Assembly (NCBI GenBank): GCA_018873245.2
Contig: JAEMBT020000003.1
Coordinates: 164,001-228,000 of the forward strand
Length of the DNA: 64,000 nucleotides
DNA from: Archegozetes longisetosus
Taxonomy: Eukaryota > Arthropoda > Arachnida > Sarcoptiformes > Trhypochthoniidae
Direction of reading: 5' to 3'
The position numbers and the translations under genes were made by a program. The notes beneath the pieces were generated by a model. That model saw only the letters and a list, made by a program, of their open reading frames with translations. It ran no database searches and was not told the origin of the DNA. The first letter of the stretch is position 1. The number at the start of each line of letters is the position of its first letter. This document shows, piece after piece, positions 23,665 through 35,187 of the stretch.

Positions 23665-25255
23665 GGGCAGATAATCGAATAAGTTTAGATTTGAAGTTTC
23701 AAATAATTGAATCGTTAAAAGTTTGCAAGTTCAAAATCAATTGAGTCAAATGAAAAGTTTAGTGCCTCGCAATTTAACACAATTATTCGGTGATTCCGCA
23801 TAACTTAATAAATTAGGTTATTCATGTAATTAATTAATAGAAAGTAAAATAGAAAATAAGCGTTCAAGAGAAATTAGGCTTTCGTAATTTTATGTTTACT
23901 TAATAATTGTTTTTGAATAACGAGCTTATTTTCTTATCTCAAAAACTAATGACTGTGTTTGCAATCGATTCAATACTATTATGGTTAAGATTATTTTAAG
24001 CTCTCTTATTAATAGACAATACTAAAGTTGAACAGAAGAATTGTTATTGATTAAATTAAGATATTTGAGGCGTTCACATAAATGTATTGTAAAATATGAT
24101 TAGACATTAAAATATCGTTAATGTGAGTCATTTTGAGGCAACAATTTTGTAATACACCTGCTCTTTTGGTGTAATACTTTGTTTAAAAACTAAGCAATTT
24201 TTATCATATTCAACATAAATTAATGTTTCATTACTTAATCTCTAAGCAATTGACAAATTCTGAATTTTGCAAACAGTAGTTTTACTCATATTTTTTTTAT
24301 AATAATAAGACCAGCAAAGGAGCAAGTTAAATTAAAGTAGTTTTCCAAGAACAGGATTCATGGCGGTAATATTGAAATGAGTCAATAGTAGTAAAAGTAT
24401 TTGACTGAAGCTAAATGCAAATTAAGTGAAAAAATCAAAACGGGTGAGTGTGAGAGGAGAGGGAGAGAAACATCTGATTGGCGAAAGTGAGGAGCGAGGC
24501 ATTAGTGGCACGAAACAGAGGGAAAGGTTGTCCTTTGAAGCGGGCTTCAGAAAGCTTATATCAATTATTTATTGCAAGGCGGTTCTGAAAATGGATGAAC
24601 ACACAAAGTTTAGTTATTGAGTGAAAGTTGTATTTATTTAAATTGTTTGGCAATTAAAGTGCTTTTATTAAAAAGATTAATTTTATCTGTCTATCTGTAG
24701 TTTTAGTCTGTAATGTGATTTGTTTCATATTTTGCTATTTAACTGCTGTTGAACACATAGTGAATGTTTTTGTCATTGTCTCCAACGCAAAGAAGATGGC
24801 AATTCAAGTGTTTTTCATATGCGGCAAACGACACACAGGAACTCGATATCTAAACTTATAAAAGCTATACTTGAGTTATGTTAGCTTACGATAATATAAT
24901 AATAATATCTGGAACTCTATCAGCATTAAATATTAGTTTTATACAGATCGTATGAATACAACTAATTGAGATTATAGCAATTGCTTTACTACTTTTACAT
25001 ATAAAAGAAGCTCTATATATTTGCATCTTATCTTATCGTACGGACAAAGTTTGTAATGATAAGTTGGTATGCGCTCTCAATCCTAAATCCTTACCACTTG
25101 GGTAGTAATAGTTGAAGACAATCAAACCTATTGTATGAGAACAAATATGGAGAGCCAATAGTGGAACTCACTAGATATACATTTTACTAGTACTGTAATT
25201 AGGACAAAAGCAATAACCGAAAATATTTAAATTTTCACTCATCATTTAAGAAGAC
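23665..25255. other. Intergenic, no gene seen
   Basis: AT-rich. A purine-rich tract at 24420-24610 reads open on the plus strand (repeats of GAGRG and SRGE-type residues), but it has no ATG in a good context and looks like low-complexity DNA. 25000-25255 presumably contains the promoter of the next gene. Confidence 0.45.
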
Positions 25256-26250
25256 ATGAATACTCATGTAGTCATTCTAAACTTATTAGTGATCTTTTCG
25301 ATTACTGTCGCATCCGCTGATTACTCAACTAAAGAGCCGCAACTATTTTCATTTGAAAAATTAGCGCAATACACATCACTGGTAACTATGATTCATTCTT
25401 ATTAGCTTGTATTACTATTAATCACAACCTGTCCATTTAGTCTCATTTTTGCAGTTAGTATCTTTTGCACAAGCAAAAATTACTATCAATATTTTCTATT
25501 GTTTAGACATTTTAAAAATCAATTTTAAGAAACAATTTTCAAACATATATAATATGGAAAAATATAAAATGATCAGTTTTATTGTTTGCAACCGGTTTGT
25601 GATGTGCTGCCACTCTCACTTATAACTATTTAAGTTGTACTCCCCTGAAATAGGTGTTCATTTGGCAATAAAAAAAAGATTTTTCACTTCATATAAGAGC
25701 GTTAGTAGAAAATGATTAGAAAATAAACAGAAATAAACAAAACCATTGGAGCCTAGCAGAAAATATTGTATTGTTTGAATTTATATTTTACTTTGTATTA
25801 TAATGAAAGGCAACATGCTTTGCAAAAATTCACGAAGACTTTGCGTATTGCAACAAACATGCCGAAGAAAAAGGCAAAGCATACTTGGAAGGAGTAGACG
25901 AAAAGAGCGATTGGGCTAAACGTGTCAAATGTTGCGGTACTTGGAAATTGAGAGACTGTTGGGTGAAGGCCGCCAAAGAAAAGTGTGACTCGATGCAGGC
26001 CGAACAGGTCCACAATCTGCCGTACACTTTCATGCCTGGTCTCGAGAATATGTGCAAAGACTATCCTCCTGGCTCTTCGAAATGCTCGTTTCCCGTATGG
26101 CTCATTGTTATAATTGTCTTAATTGGAGTCACATTATTAGCATTAGGAGTGTTTTTCGGTGTTCGCTGTTATCGTAAACGTAAATTAGAGCGAATTAGAA
26201 GACAATTATCTACACCAGAAGCTGAGAAACTGAAGCCACCACCAGTCTGA
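25256..26250 (+). CDS. Single-pass membrane protein with cysteine-rich ectodomain
   Basis: Two exons, 25256-25381 and 25810-26250, join at phase 0 to 188 residues. Exon 1 supplies a signal peptide (MNTHVVILNLLVIFSITVASA). The ectodomain has a regular cysteine pattern: TCFAKIHEDFAYCNKHAEE, then VKCCGTWKLRDCWVKAAKEKC, then ENMCKDYPPGSSKC. A 24-residue hydrophobic segment (VWLIVIIVLIGVTLLALGVF) and a basic tail (RCYRKRKLERIRRQL) give type I topology. I do not recognise the family with confidence; the CC...DC...KC layout is like the DUF19/T20D4.11-type domains of nematodes and chelicerates. The acceptor (ATGAAAG|) has a weak pyrimidine tract. Confidence 0.7.
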
Positions 26251-27051
26251 CATTTACATCGTCAACATCCTTAATGGCAAATTTTTTCCAAATATAATCA
26301 TATTTTCAACCGTTCTTTCAAAGATTGTCATATTGAAATTGTATAAAGTGAAACTTTGAATAACAATTTTTACGCTCCAATCAAAAATACTACACTGATC
26401 AGTTATATATATAGTTGATTACGTATTTTGTAATGATAACTAAATTTCACTGAACTAGTTTCTGCTAAAAATACGAATGTTTTGCTTAAATAAAAATGTC
26501 AATACTTGTCAAGTGCCAAATGGTGTGAACAATTTTGAAACTAGATTTTTGATATAATTTTAGACATGAAACAAGGGCTTTATGTTGATTAAAATGATTA
26601 AGTCTTAACTTAAGAATTGATTAGCTCTTGTAAAAACCAGTAGGAAACTAACTATCAAGATGATTTTCAGTGGCAAACAATAATCTATTAACACTCCAGT
26701 CGTAAATGGATTTGTTTTGATTTATGAACAAATTTCATGTGTAACATTAATTAAATCGAAACTTGGCATTCAAAATTTATAATTATTGAATCGTTTGGTT
26801 TTATCACTTGTATCAAATTTAAATTTATTTGGACGAGAAACTGTTGCAGGTATGTGAGGCAAATCTTATTTGAAAGATGCAGCGTTTCAATTTAGCTTAT
26901 TATTTAGCTATTATCAATTAGTATTATATAAACCAAATTTACAAAACCAACTTTTATTTTACAGTTGGAATGAAAAAATCGAATGAAAATTTCAATTTTG
27001 AAGGTACATGCAGACAATGAACAATGAAATAACGAAATAAAGCTAACTATA
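26251..27051. other. Intergenic between convergent genes
   Basis: AT-rich 3' flanks of the convergent genes at 25256-26250 (+) and 27052-29132 (-). Nothing recognised. Confidence 0.55.
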
Positions 27052-29132
27052 CTACATTTCACCAGCGTTCTTATTCCTTGTTTGGCCTTTCAGTAAGTAA
27101 ATAAAAATAAGCGTAAAAATAACAATTGCTATATTGACTGACAAGCTTTCGAGCCTATAAGAACTCTTCACGTTATAAGAACTTTGAATGAAGAACAACT
27201 CAATGATTATGAAAAATGATGATATGGTTGCGAAAGTTGCCAAAAGAGTTTCGCTTTTCATAATAACAGCGATCAGACCAATCGTCTCGATAACAAAAGT
27301 AATCGATGCCGCGATCATTAATGGCATTGCAAAAAACTCTGTTAAATAAAAAAAAACGTTAAATTATAAAACCGAGGCTTTTCCATTAAAAGTATACTTT
27401 CGAAAATATTAAAAATTTCATTAATTAAATTAATCATATCAGCATCAATTTTTTTCAAGAGTCAAAACAAGTTCAATGCTATGCTTGCAAAAATTAGAAT
27501 AGAGATTCGAGTCATTAGTAAAGCCATCAAATATATGTATTTATTCACAAATTATGTGTGCGGTATCAGAGCATTTTGTTCCCTTCCCTCAACACTGTCG
27601 TTACAAACCAGAGTTGGCAAAAACATATTTTACGGACTAATCCACAACAATAACTTCAGTTACTCGTTGATTATGTGTCAAAGTTTATAGGCTGCTAAAG
27701 CGTTGACAATCGGGGGAATTTAGGGTCAGACAAACTTCAAACATCTGGCATATATTATATGGATGAATATATATCTTTCATGGCTCTAGTCACTAGATCC
27801 CTCTAATATGTCTTATTAATTAAGATTATATACTAGTTATTAAAGGATGTTTTGATGACCTTTATAACCTCTAAACGGTATTCAGATTGAAATTAATTCT
27901 CAATAAAAAGTTCTAATTAGTAGGTAATGTGATCGTAATCTTACACTTGTTGTTCCATAAAGCAATAAACATGATGGTTGACATCTCAAACTTTTAAGTT
28001 AGAATCCTCATTGACTTAGGTTTTAGCTAAACCTTCATTTCAATGTGTCATGAGCTTTGAAATAGCGATTCTAATCCAAGTGAAGGTTTGGTTTTGAAAA
28101 TACATATAATAAAGATTAACATAGGTATGATAAGCAAACATAACTGCAAAAGTTGGCCAAATGTAAGTATCATTCTTTGTTGTATTTTTTAGGACTTTTC
28201 AAAATATTTTATGATTCGTTTTTAATAGCCTGAGAAAACTTGAACAACTTCGATAACTTTCCTTTGAAGTCATTTGTTCGGAGTATTTTTTACAAAAACT
28301 TCTATGATTGAAGCTATGTTTGAGGGAATATCACAATAATCACCTTAAGAATTGATAGCAAGTAAATTACGTGTCACACTAACATAATTGTGATTAATAA
28401 ATAGTTTTGTAATTATTGTCACAATTTTTTTACATTCAGATGTATGCCATGGAATTTAGTTACTCTTTCTATTTGATGGAGCATTCACAAAAATCAAATA
28501 TTTGTTAGCAGTTAAGGAACATTGTTGACAAAGAGGGCAAAAGTTTATTTAGGTTGCTCACTTTTCAAAATATACAAAATAAACTACTTATAAATAATAA
28601 TGCAGTGGAATAAGCTAGTTTTACGCGCGCATCCACACAGTTATCCTATAGTATAACAATGACTTAAGTTTAAGTATTAGTACTTATAAATAAAATAGGC
28701 CAGCAATCAAGATAAGTTTCCGCATTATCATGAACTTTGTTGATCCTGGAATTCATATAAGTCTTTTGAGAGAATAATATCGCTAGAAATAGGGCTCTAA
28801 TCGAATATTAATTTTAGTTTAGTACTTCGGCATTGAGTATAGATTAATTTGTTGATAACTTGGGTTTAAATCTATAAATACTGTTAGCGAACCAGGTACT
28901 CAACAAATGAATAATTGCAAAGATAATCAAAAAAGTTGCTTTAATATTGATTGATATTGAAACGTAAGATACCCTGTTCATCTTTCGAATAGTATCCTTC
29001 CGGTTCCTTATAGACTATATTAAATATTCCGAACATAATCAGCAAAGTTGATATCACAATCGATAAAATAAGTGTAAGAATTAGTATCACTTGAATAAAC
29101 TTTAAATTACAACTTTTACTTTCTTCTGACAT
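27052..29132 (-). CDS. Four-transmembrane protein, unidentified
   Basis: Two minus-strand exons, 29132-28973 and 27338-27052, join at phase 1 (CAGG|GTATCT and AACAG|AGTTT) to 148 residues. The four hydrophobic segments are FIQVILILTLILSIVISTLLI, MPLMIAASITFVIETIGLIAV, LLATFATISSFFIIIELFFI and NIAIVIFTLIFIYLL. An acidic loop (YKEPEGYYSKDEQ) separates helices 1 and 2. The short first loop and overall size recall small arthropod tetraspan proteins (DUF4728 style), but no signature such as CCG is present. The 1.6 kb intron contains no recognised feature. Function unknown; the exon join is supported by uninterrupted frame and membrane topology. Confidence 0.65.
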
Positions 29133-29859
29133 TATGCTTTCGATTAAATCTCAGAATTTTTGAATTTTATCTCAACTTTTAAAGTATAAGTTAATAAATG
29201 ATTGTAATTCGACTCTTCATCAAAAATAAAGTCTGAATCATAATTTAGTTGTCCTTCAAGAACAAGATGAAGGTTAACAACAATTTTATTCTCTTGTTTG
29301 AAAAGCATTGAGAAGATAAACATTTAAAGATTTATCTACAGCATGTTTTTCTGTTCAGTTGAAAAGACATTGAAAAAGATTTACATTCTAAAAGTTACTT
29401 CAGAATACTAAATATAGTTATCTTAATTGAATCAACTCAATCCTCTCAAATGATATGGAAAATTCCTAATCAACACGAGGAGTTTTGCAATTTTAGAAAA
29501 TTTAAAAACATTACAGTAAAAACGTTTAATAATAGTTTTTTATTTGTTCGGCAAACCAGTAACGATCAGTTAAATTATGTAACCAGAAGTCATTAGAAAT
29601 GATTAGAAGCGATCAGAAGGACACAACTAATGATAAGTCTGTGAAACATAAAATCTTGTCAGTTATTTGAGTGATAAACTTTCAGATATTTAAATTATAA
29701 ATAAATACTTGTATATAAACTTGAAATGTCTGACAATTCTGTATTTTGTTGACTAAATGCTAGTTTTATTTTAAAACAAAACAAATGCGATCAACTTCGT
29801 CAAAAATGAGTGGCAGGCTTAGATTATTCGTTGTTGCAATGTCATCGCATTATATCAAC
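29133..29859. other. Intergenic, no gene seen
   Basis: AT-rich upstream region of the four-TM gene, ending at the TTAA site of the next element. No motifs recognised. Confidence 0.5.
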
Positions 29860-29863
29860 TTAA

Positions 29864-30045
29864 CCCTTTAAAGACCAATGTTACCAATTGGTAACAATAT
29901 TTCGTTATCAAAAAGTTATGAATTAGAATGTTTTAACTGATAAGACTTGTAACAAAGACATGAAAATCCACGAAATTAATTACTTTTTGCAAATTTTCTG
30001 ATTATTAGTCTTGTAATACTTATGGCCACAAATGTAATTTTGAAC
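29864..30045 (+). mobile_element. Left end of a TTAA-type element, second copy of the Fanzor element end
   Basis: After TTAA (29860-29863) the sequence CCCTTTAAAGACCAATGTTA runs for about 180 bp with clear similarity to the first 180 bp of the Fanzor element at 31170 (shared CACGAAATT, CTGATTATT, GGCCACAAA). It includes the perfect 18 bp palindrome TGTTACCAATTGGTAACA. Similarity ends near 30045 and no matching right end was found, so this is a truncated or internally different relative. Confidence 0.7.
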
Positions 30046-31165
30046 TTGAACTGTACATAACTACTGTTTTCTGTTGTTTACAAAATAATTGTTGGCGAAA
30101 TCCTCGAACAGGCAACACACTTTTGCCAGATCTAGATCTGAGGCTTTTAATACCAAATCTAATACAAGCTTTTATGCTAACACTTTCAATAAACAGATAG
30201 CTATCAGATTATACCTGAATCAATGCATATTTGAGTCAAATGCTGAAAACAGAAATCAATGATAGATCAAAATGACAGGCAGTCAATAGATTTTATTGGT
30301 TCATAACATTTAATGCAATTGTTTCTAACATGGCTTAAGCAGACAAAAAGTTTTGTTGTGTCCAGTATACTACTATTTTGCTATTATAATCAATCATTGC
30401 TTAAGTGTGCTTTCAGTCAAAGACTGCAATTCAACTCAATTATTGTTTGAGTGTGTTTTCAGTCAGAACGTTAGAGAAGACAATCGACATTAGGTCTCAT
30501 AATAATTACTGTAAAAACATATTAGTTAATGCATAAATGCAATACTTATATTAGTTACAGTTCGTGTCAAAATAGTGGTGGTTAAAAAACTTTGTATTGT
30601 AAACAAACTTTCAAACTTGTTCAAATTCTCAAAAACTTTGGATTACAACCCAAACTAAATAACTACAAAGCTTCGGTGCTTAATATGTGTTCCTTTGGCA
30701 GTGAAATACAAATTAATGCAAGTTTTTATTCCTACAATCAGATACTTCATAACCTATAGTCATAACTGCTAACTGATACACTGGACGCCTATCATCCGCG
30801 GAAAGTTTTCGGAGGTCCAATTGACCCTGCCTTCTGTTCTAATTCTTCTCCTTTGCGAAACTTGCAATTTCACCCAATTGTTCTCAAAGTTATTTTTGTG
30901 ATTTTGTGCACTTTTGGAGTACTTCTGAAGCCATCTCAATAAATGCGAAGTCTCTGTTAGTGATGTTTTAGATATTAAACTAAATTTTTTAAAACTGAAA
31001 TTTTATGCTTCTTTTGTGTTATCTTAATGATTTAATCTTTGTGCAAATATTTTGTAAATTTAATCAATCTGTTGATTCTGTTCCAAAAATATTTGAGTGA
31101 ATTTTTCAATCAACTGCCACTTTGTGACGCCAGTTATATATGTTCAGCAATAATGTAAGTCCTTT
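30046..31165. other. DNA between the two TTAA-type ends
   Basis: No intact gene. 30781-30942 (+) is a GC-richer open stretch with stop, reading LDAYHPRKVFGGPIDPAFCS and ending in a hydrophobic run IVLKVIFVILCTFGVLL. It has no ATG or acceptor and could be an exon relic. The rest is AT-rich. Confidence 0.35.
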
Positions 31166-31169
31166 TTAA

Positions 31170-33139
31170 CCTTTTAAAGACCGATGTTAACAATTGTTAT
31201 CAAAAAGTTATAAATTAGTGTTTTAATTGATAAAATTTATAATAAAAATACATAAAAATCCACGAAATTGATTACTTATTTAAAAAAATATCTGATTATT
31301 GTAAGTCCTGTAATAATTACGGCCACAAACGTAGTTCTAGTAGAAAATGTAAGAATTATATGCGAATTATGAAGCGACGAATGAACAATATTAACTTTAA
31401 AACTGAAACATTCACCATTAAATGTGGTCTAAATATATTTGCAAAGAAAAGTGAAAATTTAATTTCAAAAATTAATGAAGACGTTCTAGAAATTTCTTCA
31501 TTATTGATTGAAGTATCTCTATTATTCAACCTTCATTATTGCAAATTGCTTCATTCTGAATCAAATATTGATGAAGACCAAATTTTTTAAACTTTTTCTA
31601 TCAGTTAAAAAGAAAAAATTAACTATATGAAGAGTTTAAAAAGTTATGATTAGTTAAAGATAAAACTATGATGGGAAATACAGAACTTATTTTATTCAGA
31701 ATGCTGCAAAGATCTTTGAAACAAATGCTAACAATATTATAATTCACATGTATCCATGGATTAAAAGATATTTTAAACTTAAATTTCATAATATTGATAA
31801 CAAAATTTTGTATCAAGTATTGAAACATCTGTTTGAAAAACGCTTTTCTGGAGATTCTATTCCAAACGAATGTCTAAAAGCATTTAGAACTGAGTTTAGG
31901 TTGTCTGACGAATTCTCATTCCATGAACTCGAAACATCTTGGTAGAGATATATTAAAATTCTATTTAAATTACATACTTATTTTAACCAATTTCGAGATT
32001 TAGAAAAAGCAGAATAGAATCATTTAATTTATTTCCGATATTTAGTTTTGGCAGAAAGCATATACTCTATACAACTGATGCTTTCAGAGAATTATTAACA
32101 TCATTATATTTCATTGAAAATAAAAACGATAGAAATCCCAAAAATTTTAGAGATAGTGCCAAAGCATATTGTTCTGAATATTTTAAGATAAATAAATTTG
32201 AAAATCCTAAAAATAATGTTAGCTTTGCAGCATCATTCTCTACAGACAGAATTAATGTTTCGATTCACAACACCAGAAAAATTAGAGAAAGTTCAAAACC
32301 AAAAGATGTTTTGAGTCAATTAAAATATGATATAATTAATAATGAGTTTTCTAGCTTTGTTGGAATAGATCCAGGCGCTCGATATATGTTTGGTATGGTT
32401 AAGGACGAAAAGAATTATCTATATAAAAGTTCGAGTTACAAATACGACACCAAAGAGTTTCATAGAAAAATGCGTTTGAAAAAATGGCTGAAGATATTCT
32501 GTCCGAAGTTGTAAAAGAACGGGAAAAAATGAAAATCTCAATACATTGTTATTAGTAGGAAGTATGACTATTTAGAATATACAAAATTGCAATTGAAATT
32601 TTTTGAAAAACTACAGAATACTTTTACCAGAAAAACTGCATCACGATTGAAATGGGACAGACAAATTAATGCATGAAAGGTTTTAGATAAAAAGTCAAAC
32701 GAGATTGCACAAACAAAGGATGCAATGAAAACATTTATAGCCTATAGAAATGGAAAGATTCAGCCGTTTATTAAAGGCTACTCTAAACACCATTTAAAAA
32801 GTTGTATTTATCCTTAAGACGGAACAGAAACTGTGTCGTTCATTTAACAGACGAATTTAGAATAACAAAGTTATGTTTAAATTGCCATCAACAATGTAAT
32901 ACATCTGAATCACCACATCGTTTTCAATTTTGCCCAAATTGCAAAAAAGTGTGGAATCGCGATGTAAATGCAGCAACAAACATTTTATATAAAGCAAAAT
33001 TTTTTGTACAAAACTTGTCTAACCCAAAGTGTTTCTCAAGTGAAAGTCAACATTTTTGTTGATTGCTCCACCGTTGGAAAGCTCTCAAATTTGGTACCTT
33101 TTGTAATCTTTATTGATCACTTTATCGGCCTTTAAAATG
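31170..33139 (+). mobile_element. 1970 bp TTAA-flanked transposon carrying a Fanzor gene
   Basis: The element is bounded by TTAA on both sides (31166-31169 and 33140-33143). The TIRs are CCTTTTAAAGACCGAT on the left and CATTTTAAAGGCCGAT reading in from the right. TTAA duplications and CCY-like ends are typical of piggyBac-type elements; no piggyBac DDE transposase is present. The only coding remnant is a Fanzor. About 140 bp before and 80 bp after the coding region are non-coding; the 3' segment is where guide (omega) RNA would be expected by analogy with known Fanzors. Adjacent to the next transposon with only about 95 bp between. Confidence 0.75.
31360..33062 (+). pseudogene. Fanzor (eukaryotic TnpB-like RNA-guided nuclease) pseudogene
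   Basis: Similarity is spread over segments in different frames: 31360-31590, about 31680-31945 (IIIHMYPWIKRYFKLKFH), 32041-32514, about 32560-32816 and 32802-33062. 32041-32514 contains GRKHILYTTDAFRELL and the RuvC-I motif FVGIDPGARYMFGMV with the first catalytic Asp. 32560-32816 has RLKWDRQINA then stop, and QPFIKGYSKHHLK. 32802-33062 has CVVHLTDEFRITKLCLNCHQ, then FCPNCKKVWNRDVNAATNIL. That last part is the TnpB/Fanzor zinc ribbon (CLNC and CPNC pairs) plus the RuvC-III Asp in NRDVNAATN. At least three frame changes and several internal stops show it is dead. The family is established as an RNA-guided DNA nuclease; the assignment rests on the combination GIDPG, CxxC...CxxC and NRDxNAA. 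Confidence 0.85.
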
Positions 33140-34145
33140 TTAAACACATAATTCAATACATATTAAATAGGTTAAAACACATAATATAGGAGAGACTCTT
33201 AAGTTTTAAATAACGCCAAACTGTGTCTATCATTATATGAAGTGTTTATTTCCAAACCACAAGTCACAAAATTTTCAAAATTGTGATAAACTCTTAATTC
33301 TATGTATTTTTGGACGATGAATTAACCAAAATGTTGGTTCGAAGCAAAAAAGTTTAAATCCCATAGAAAAGTCTACTCAAAGTTTGACTTTATTTCCTAA
33401 ACAATATAACTTCACATTTAATTTAGTACCAAAACATGCCAACTCTATTGAGCCAATCAAAACTATCCCCTCTCCCTCAAATGACTTTAACATTAAAACA
33501 CGCGGTTTTTAAAAGTATATTACAATATACTCTAAACATTGTTTAAACACAATGCTTTAAATGTTGATAGTTTATTATAAATCAGTTAAATTAAGAACTT
33601 TTAAAAAATGAGTGATTCATATGAGTCCGAAGTTGAATTTGTTACAATGTCTGAACCAGGAAGAGGACGAAAGAGAAAAAGAAAACCAGAGAATTGGAAG
33701 AAAAATATAAAAAAGCGTGAATTTAATTCATCAAAAGGTAAACATCCAGTAATCTCTTGTCAACATTTAAATGGGTTTTGTAGGGCTCGGAGTCTATCAA
33801 ACGACAATATTGAAGCCGTATTTGATAATTTTTATTCATCGCAAAACAAAGTAACTCAAGATTCAATGATCTCGTCATTAATGATAGCTAATAAACCGAA
33901 AAGAAGGCAAAGTATTAATCACTCAAAACAAAGACAACTTTCAATAGAGTACCAGATACCAAATGGAGATAAGTTTGTAAACGTTTGTGCGAAGACATTT
34001 CGCTCAATATTACAAATCGGCGTAACTCGAGTTAACAACATCGCAACATATGTTAAGACAAATAATAATGTCAGACCTGAGCGAAGAGGTTGAAAACGCT
34101 ATAATCCAAAATATGAAGAATACACAACGAAAATCAGAGAACATA

Positions 34146-35187
34146 CACCCTTGGAAACAACTATCTTTAGTCGATTGAAGTCGAATAACTTTTGACTGGA
34201 TTATTCGATTTTCAAACTGATTTCAGTAAATTGTAGCCAGGTAATGGACATTTTAAAAAATATAATTGTTTTTTGAAAAATCACCAGGGTAACTGTGAAA
34301 AGGGCCATGAAAGCGCAAACTTAAAAATAAGAATAAGCGAAAAAACAAAACTTAGGTTTTCTATTATGAAAATAATACTAAACGTAATTTATTGATAAAT
34401 TATTGTTCGAATTCGAATTCAAATAATTTTTTAAAAGTTTTAATTTGTAAAAAAATTAATCGAATTTTCAAAAATGGTTTTTTCTATCGCTGAACACGAA
34501 ATCAAATTTAGACAATTTATTATATTAAGAGCAAAGAAAACAAGAAAATCACATATTCTTCGTAGAGTTGGTAAGTATTTAATCGATTCAATAATTGGAA
34601 TCAATTATTAAAATTTCATTTCTCGAGGTATAAGTGAACCCACTTATTATGAATGGTGTCGTATCGACGATTGGTCAGAAGTGAGCGCCCGGTGATAAAC
34701 TCTCAGGAAGAGTTGTGGGCGGCTTTAGAGAGAGCCCACCAAACGATGTGTGACGTTTCATGGCGGCAATATTTCATAAATTTATTGAATTCGATGCCCA
34801 GAAGATTGGGAGAGGTTTTGGAGGCGGCCGGTGGTCACACCAGCTATTAGTTTCACTTTTGGCTCTATTCTTGTACATATTGTAAATAACTAAAATTTTC
34901 AAACATTCGCGTGTTCAATTTAATCCTTAATAAATTTAATTTGAAATCAATTTCATTAAGTTCGTTTTAACAAAAAATAAATAAGAAATTCAATATTTTT
35001 CATCAAAATCAAAAATTAATTTTGATACCCATTTGTTTTGCTATCATTATGATTTTTCAAAAAAAAATTATATTTTTAAAAATGTCCATTATCTGGTTAC
35101 AATTTACTGAAATCAGTATGAAAATCGAATCATCCAGTCAAAAGTTATTCGACTTCAATCGACTAAAGATAGTTATTTCCAAGGGTG
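34146..35187 (+). mobile_element. Tc1-like element with about 125 bp TIRs
   Basis: TA flanks both ends (34144-34145, 35188-35189). Very similar inverted repeats of about 125 bp begin CACCCTTGGAAAYAACTATC; they differ at only a handful of positions, implying a fairly young insertion. The element is internally deleted (1042 bp). It is inserted in the transposase region of the larger element, so it arrived later. Confidence 0.92.
34474..34850 (+). pseudogene. Internally deleted Tc1-like transposase
   Basis: ATG at 34474 opens an N-terminal helix-turn-helix-like part (MVFSIAEHEIKFRQFIILRA...HILRRVG). A GT-AG interval (34571-34627) can be removed to continue as ISEPTYYEWCRIDDWSE. In another frame, 34653-34850 holds the C-terminus: INSQEELWAALERAHQ, then LLNSMPRRLGEVLEAAGGHT and SY plus stop, the classic Tc1 ending. 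The entire DDE catalytic core is missing, so it cannot be active. Confidence 0.75.

Noticed and set aside
24426..24620. Plus-strand open frame of 64 codons, charged
   Set aside because: No ATG start in context, purine-rich low complexity (GAGAGGGAG type), no splice partners.
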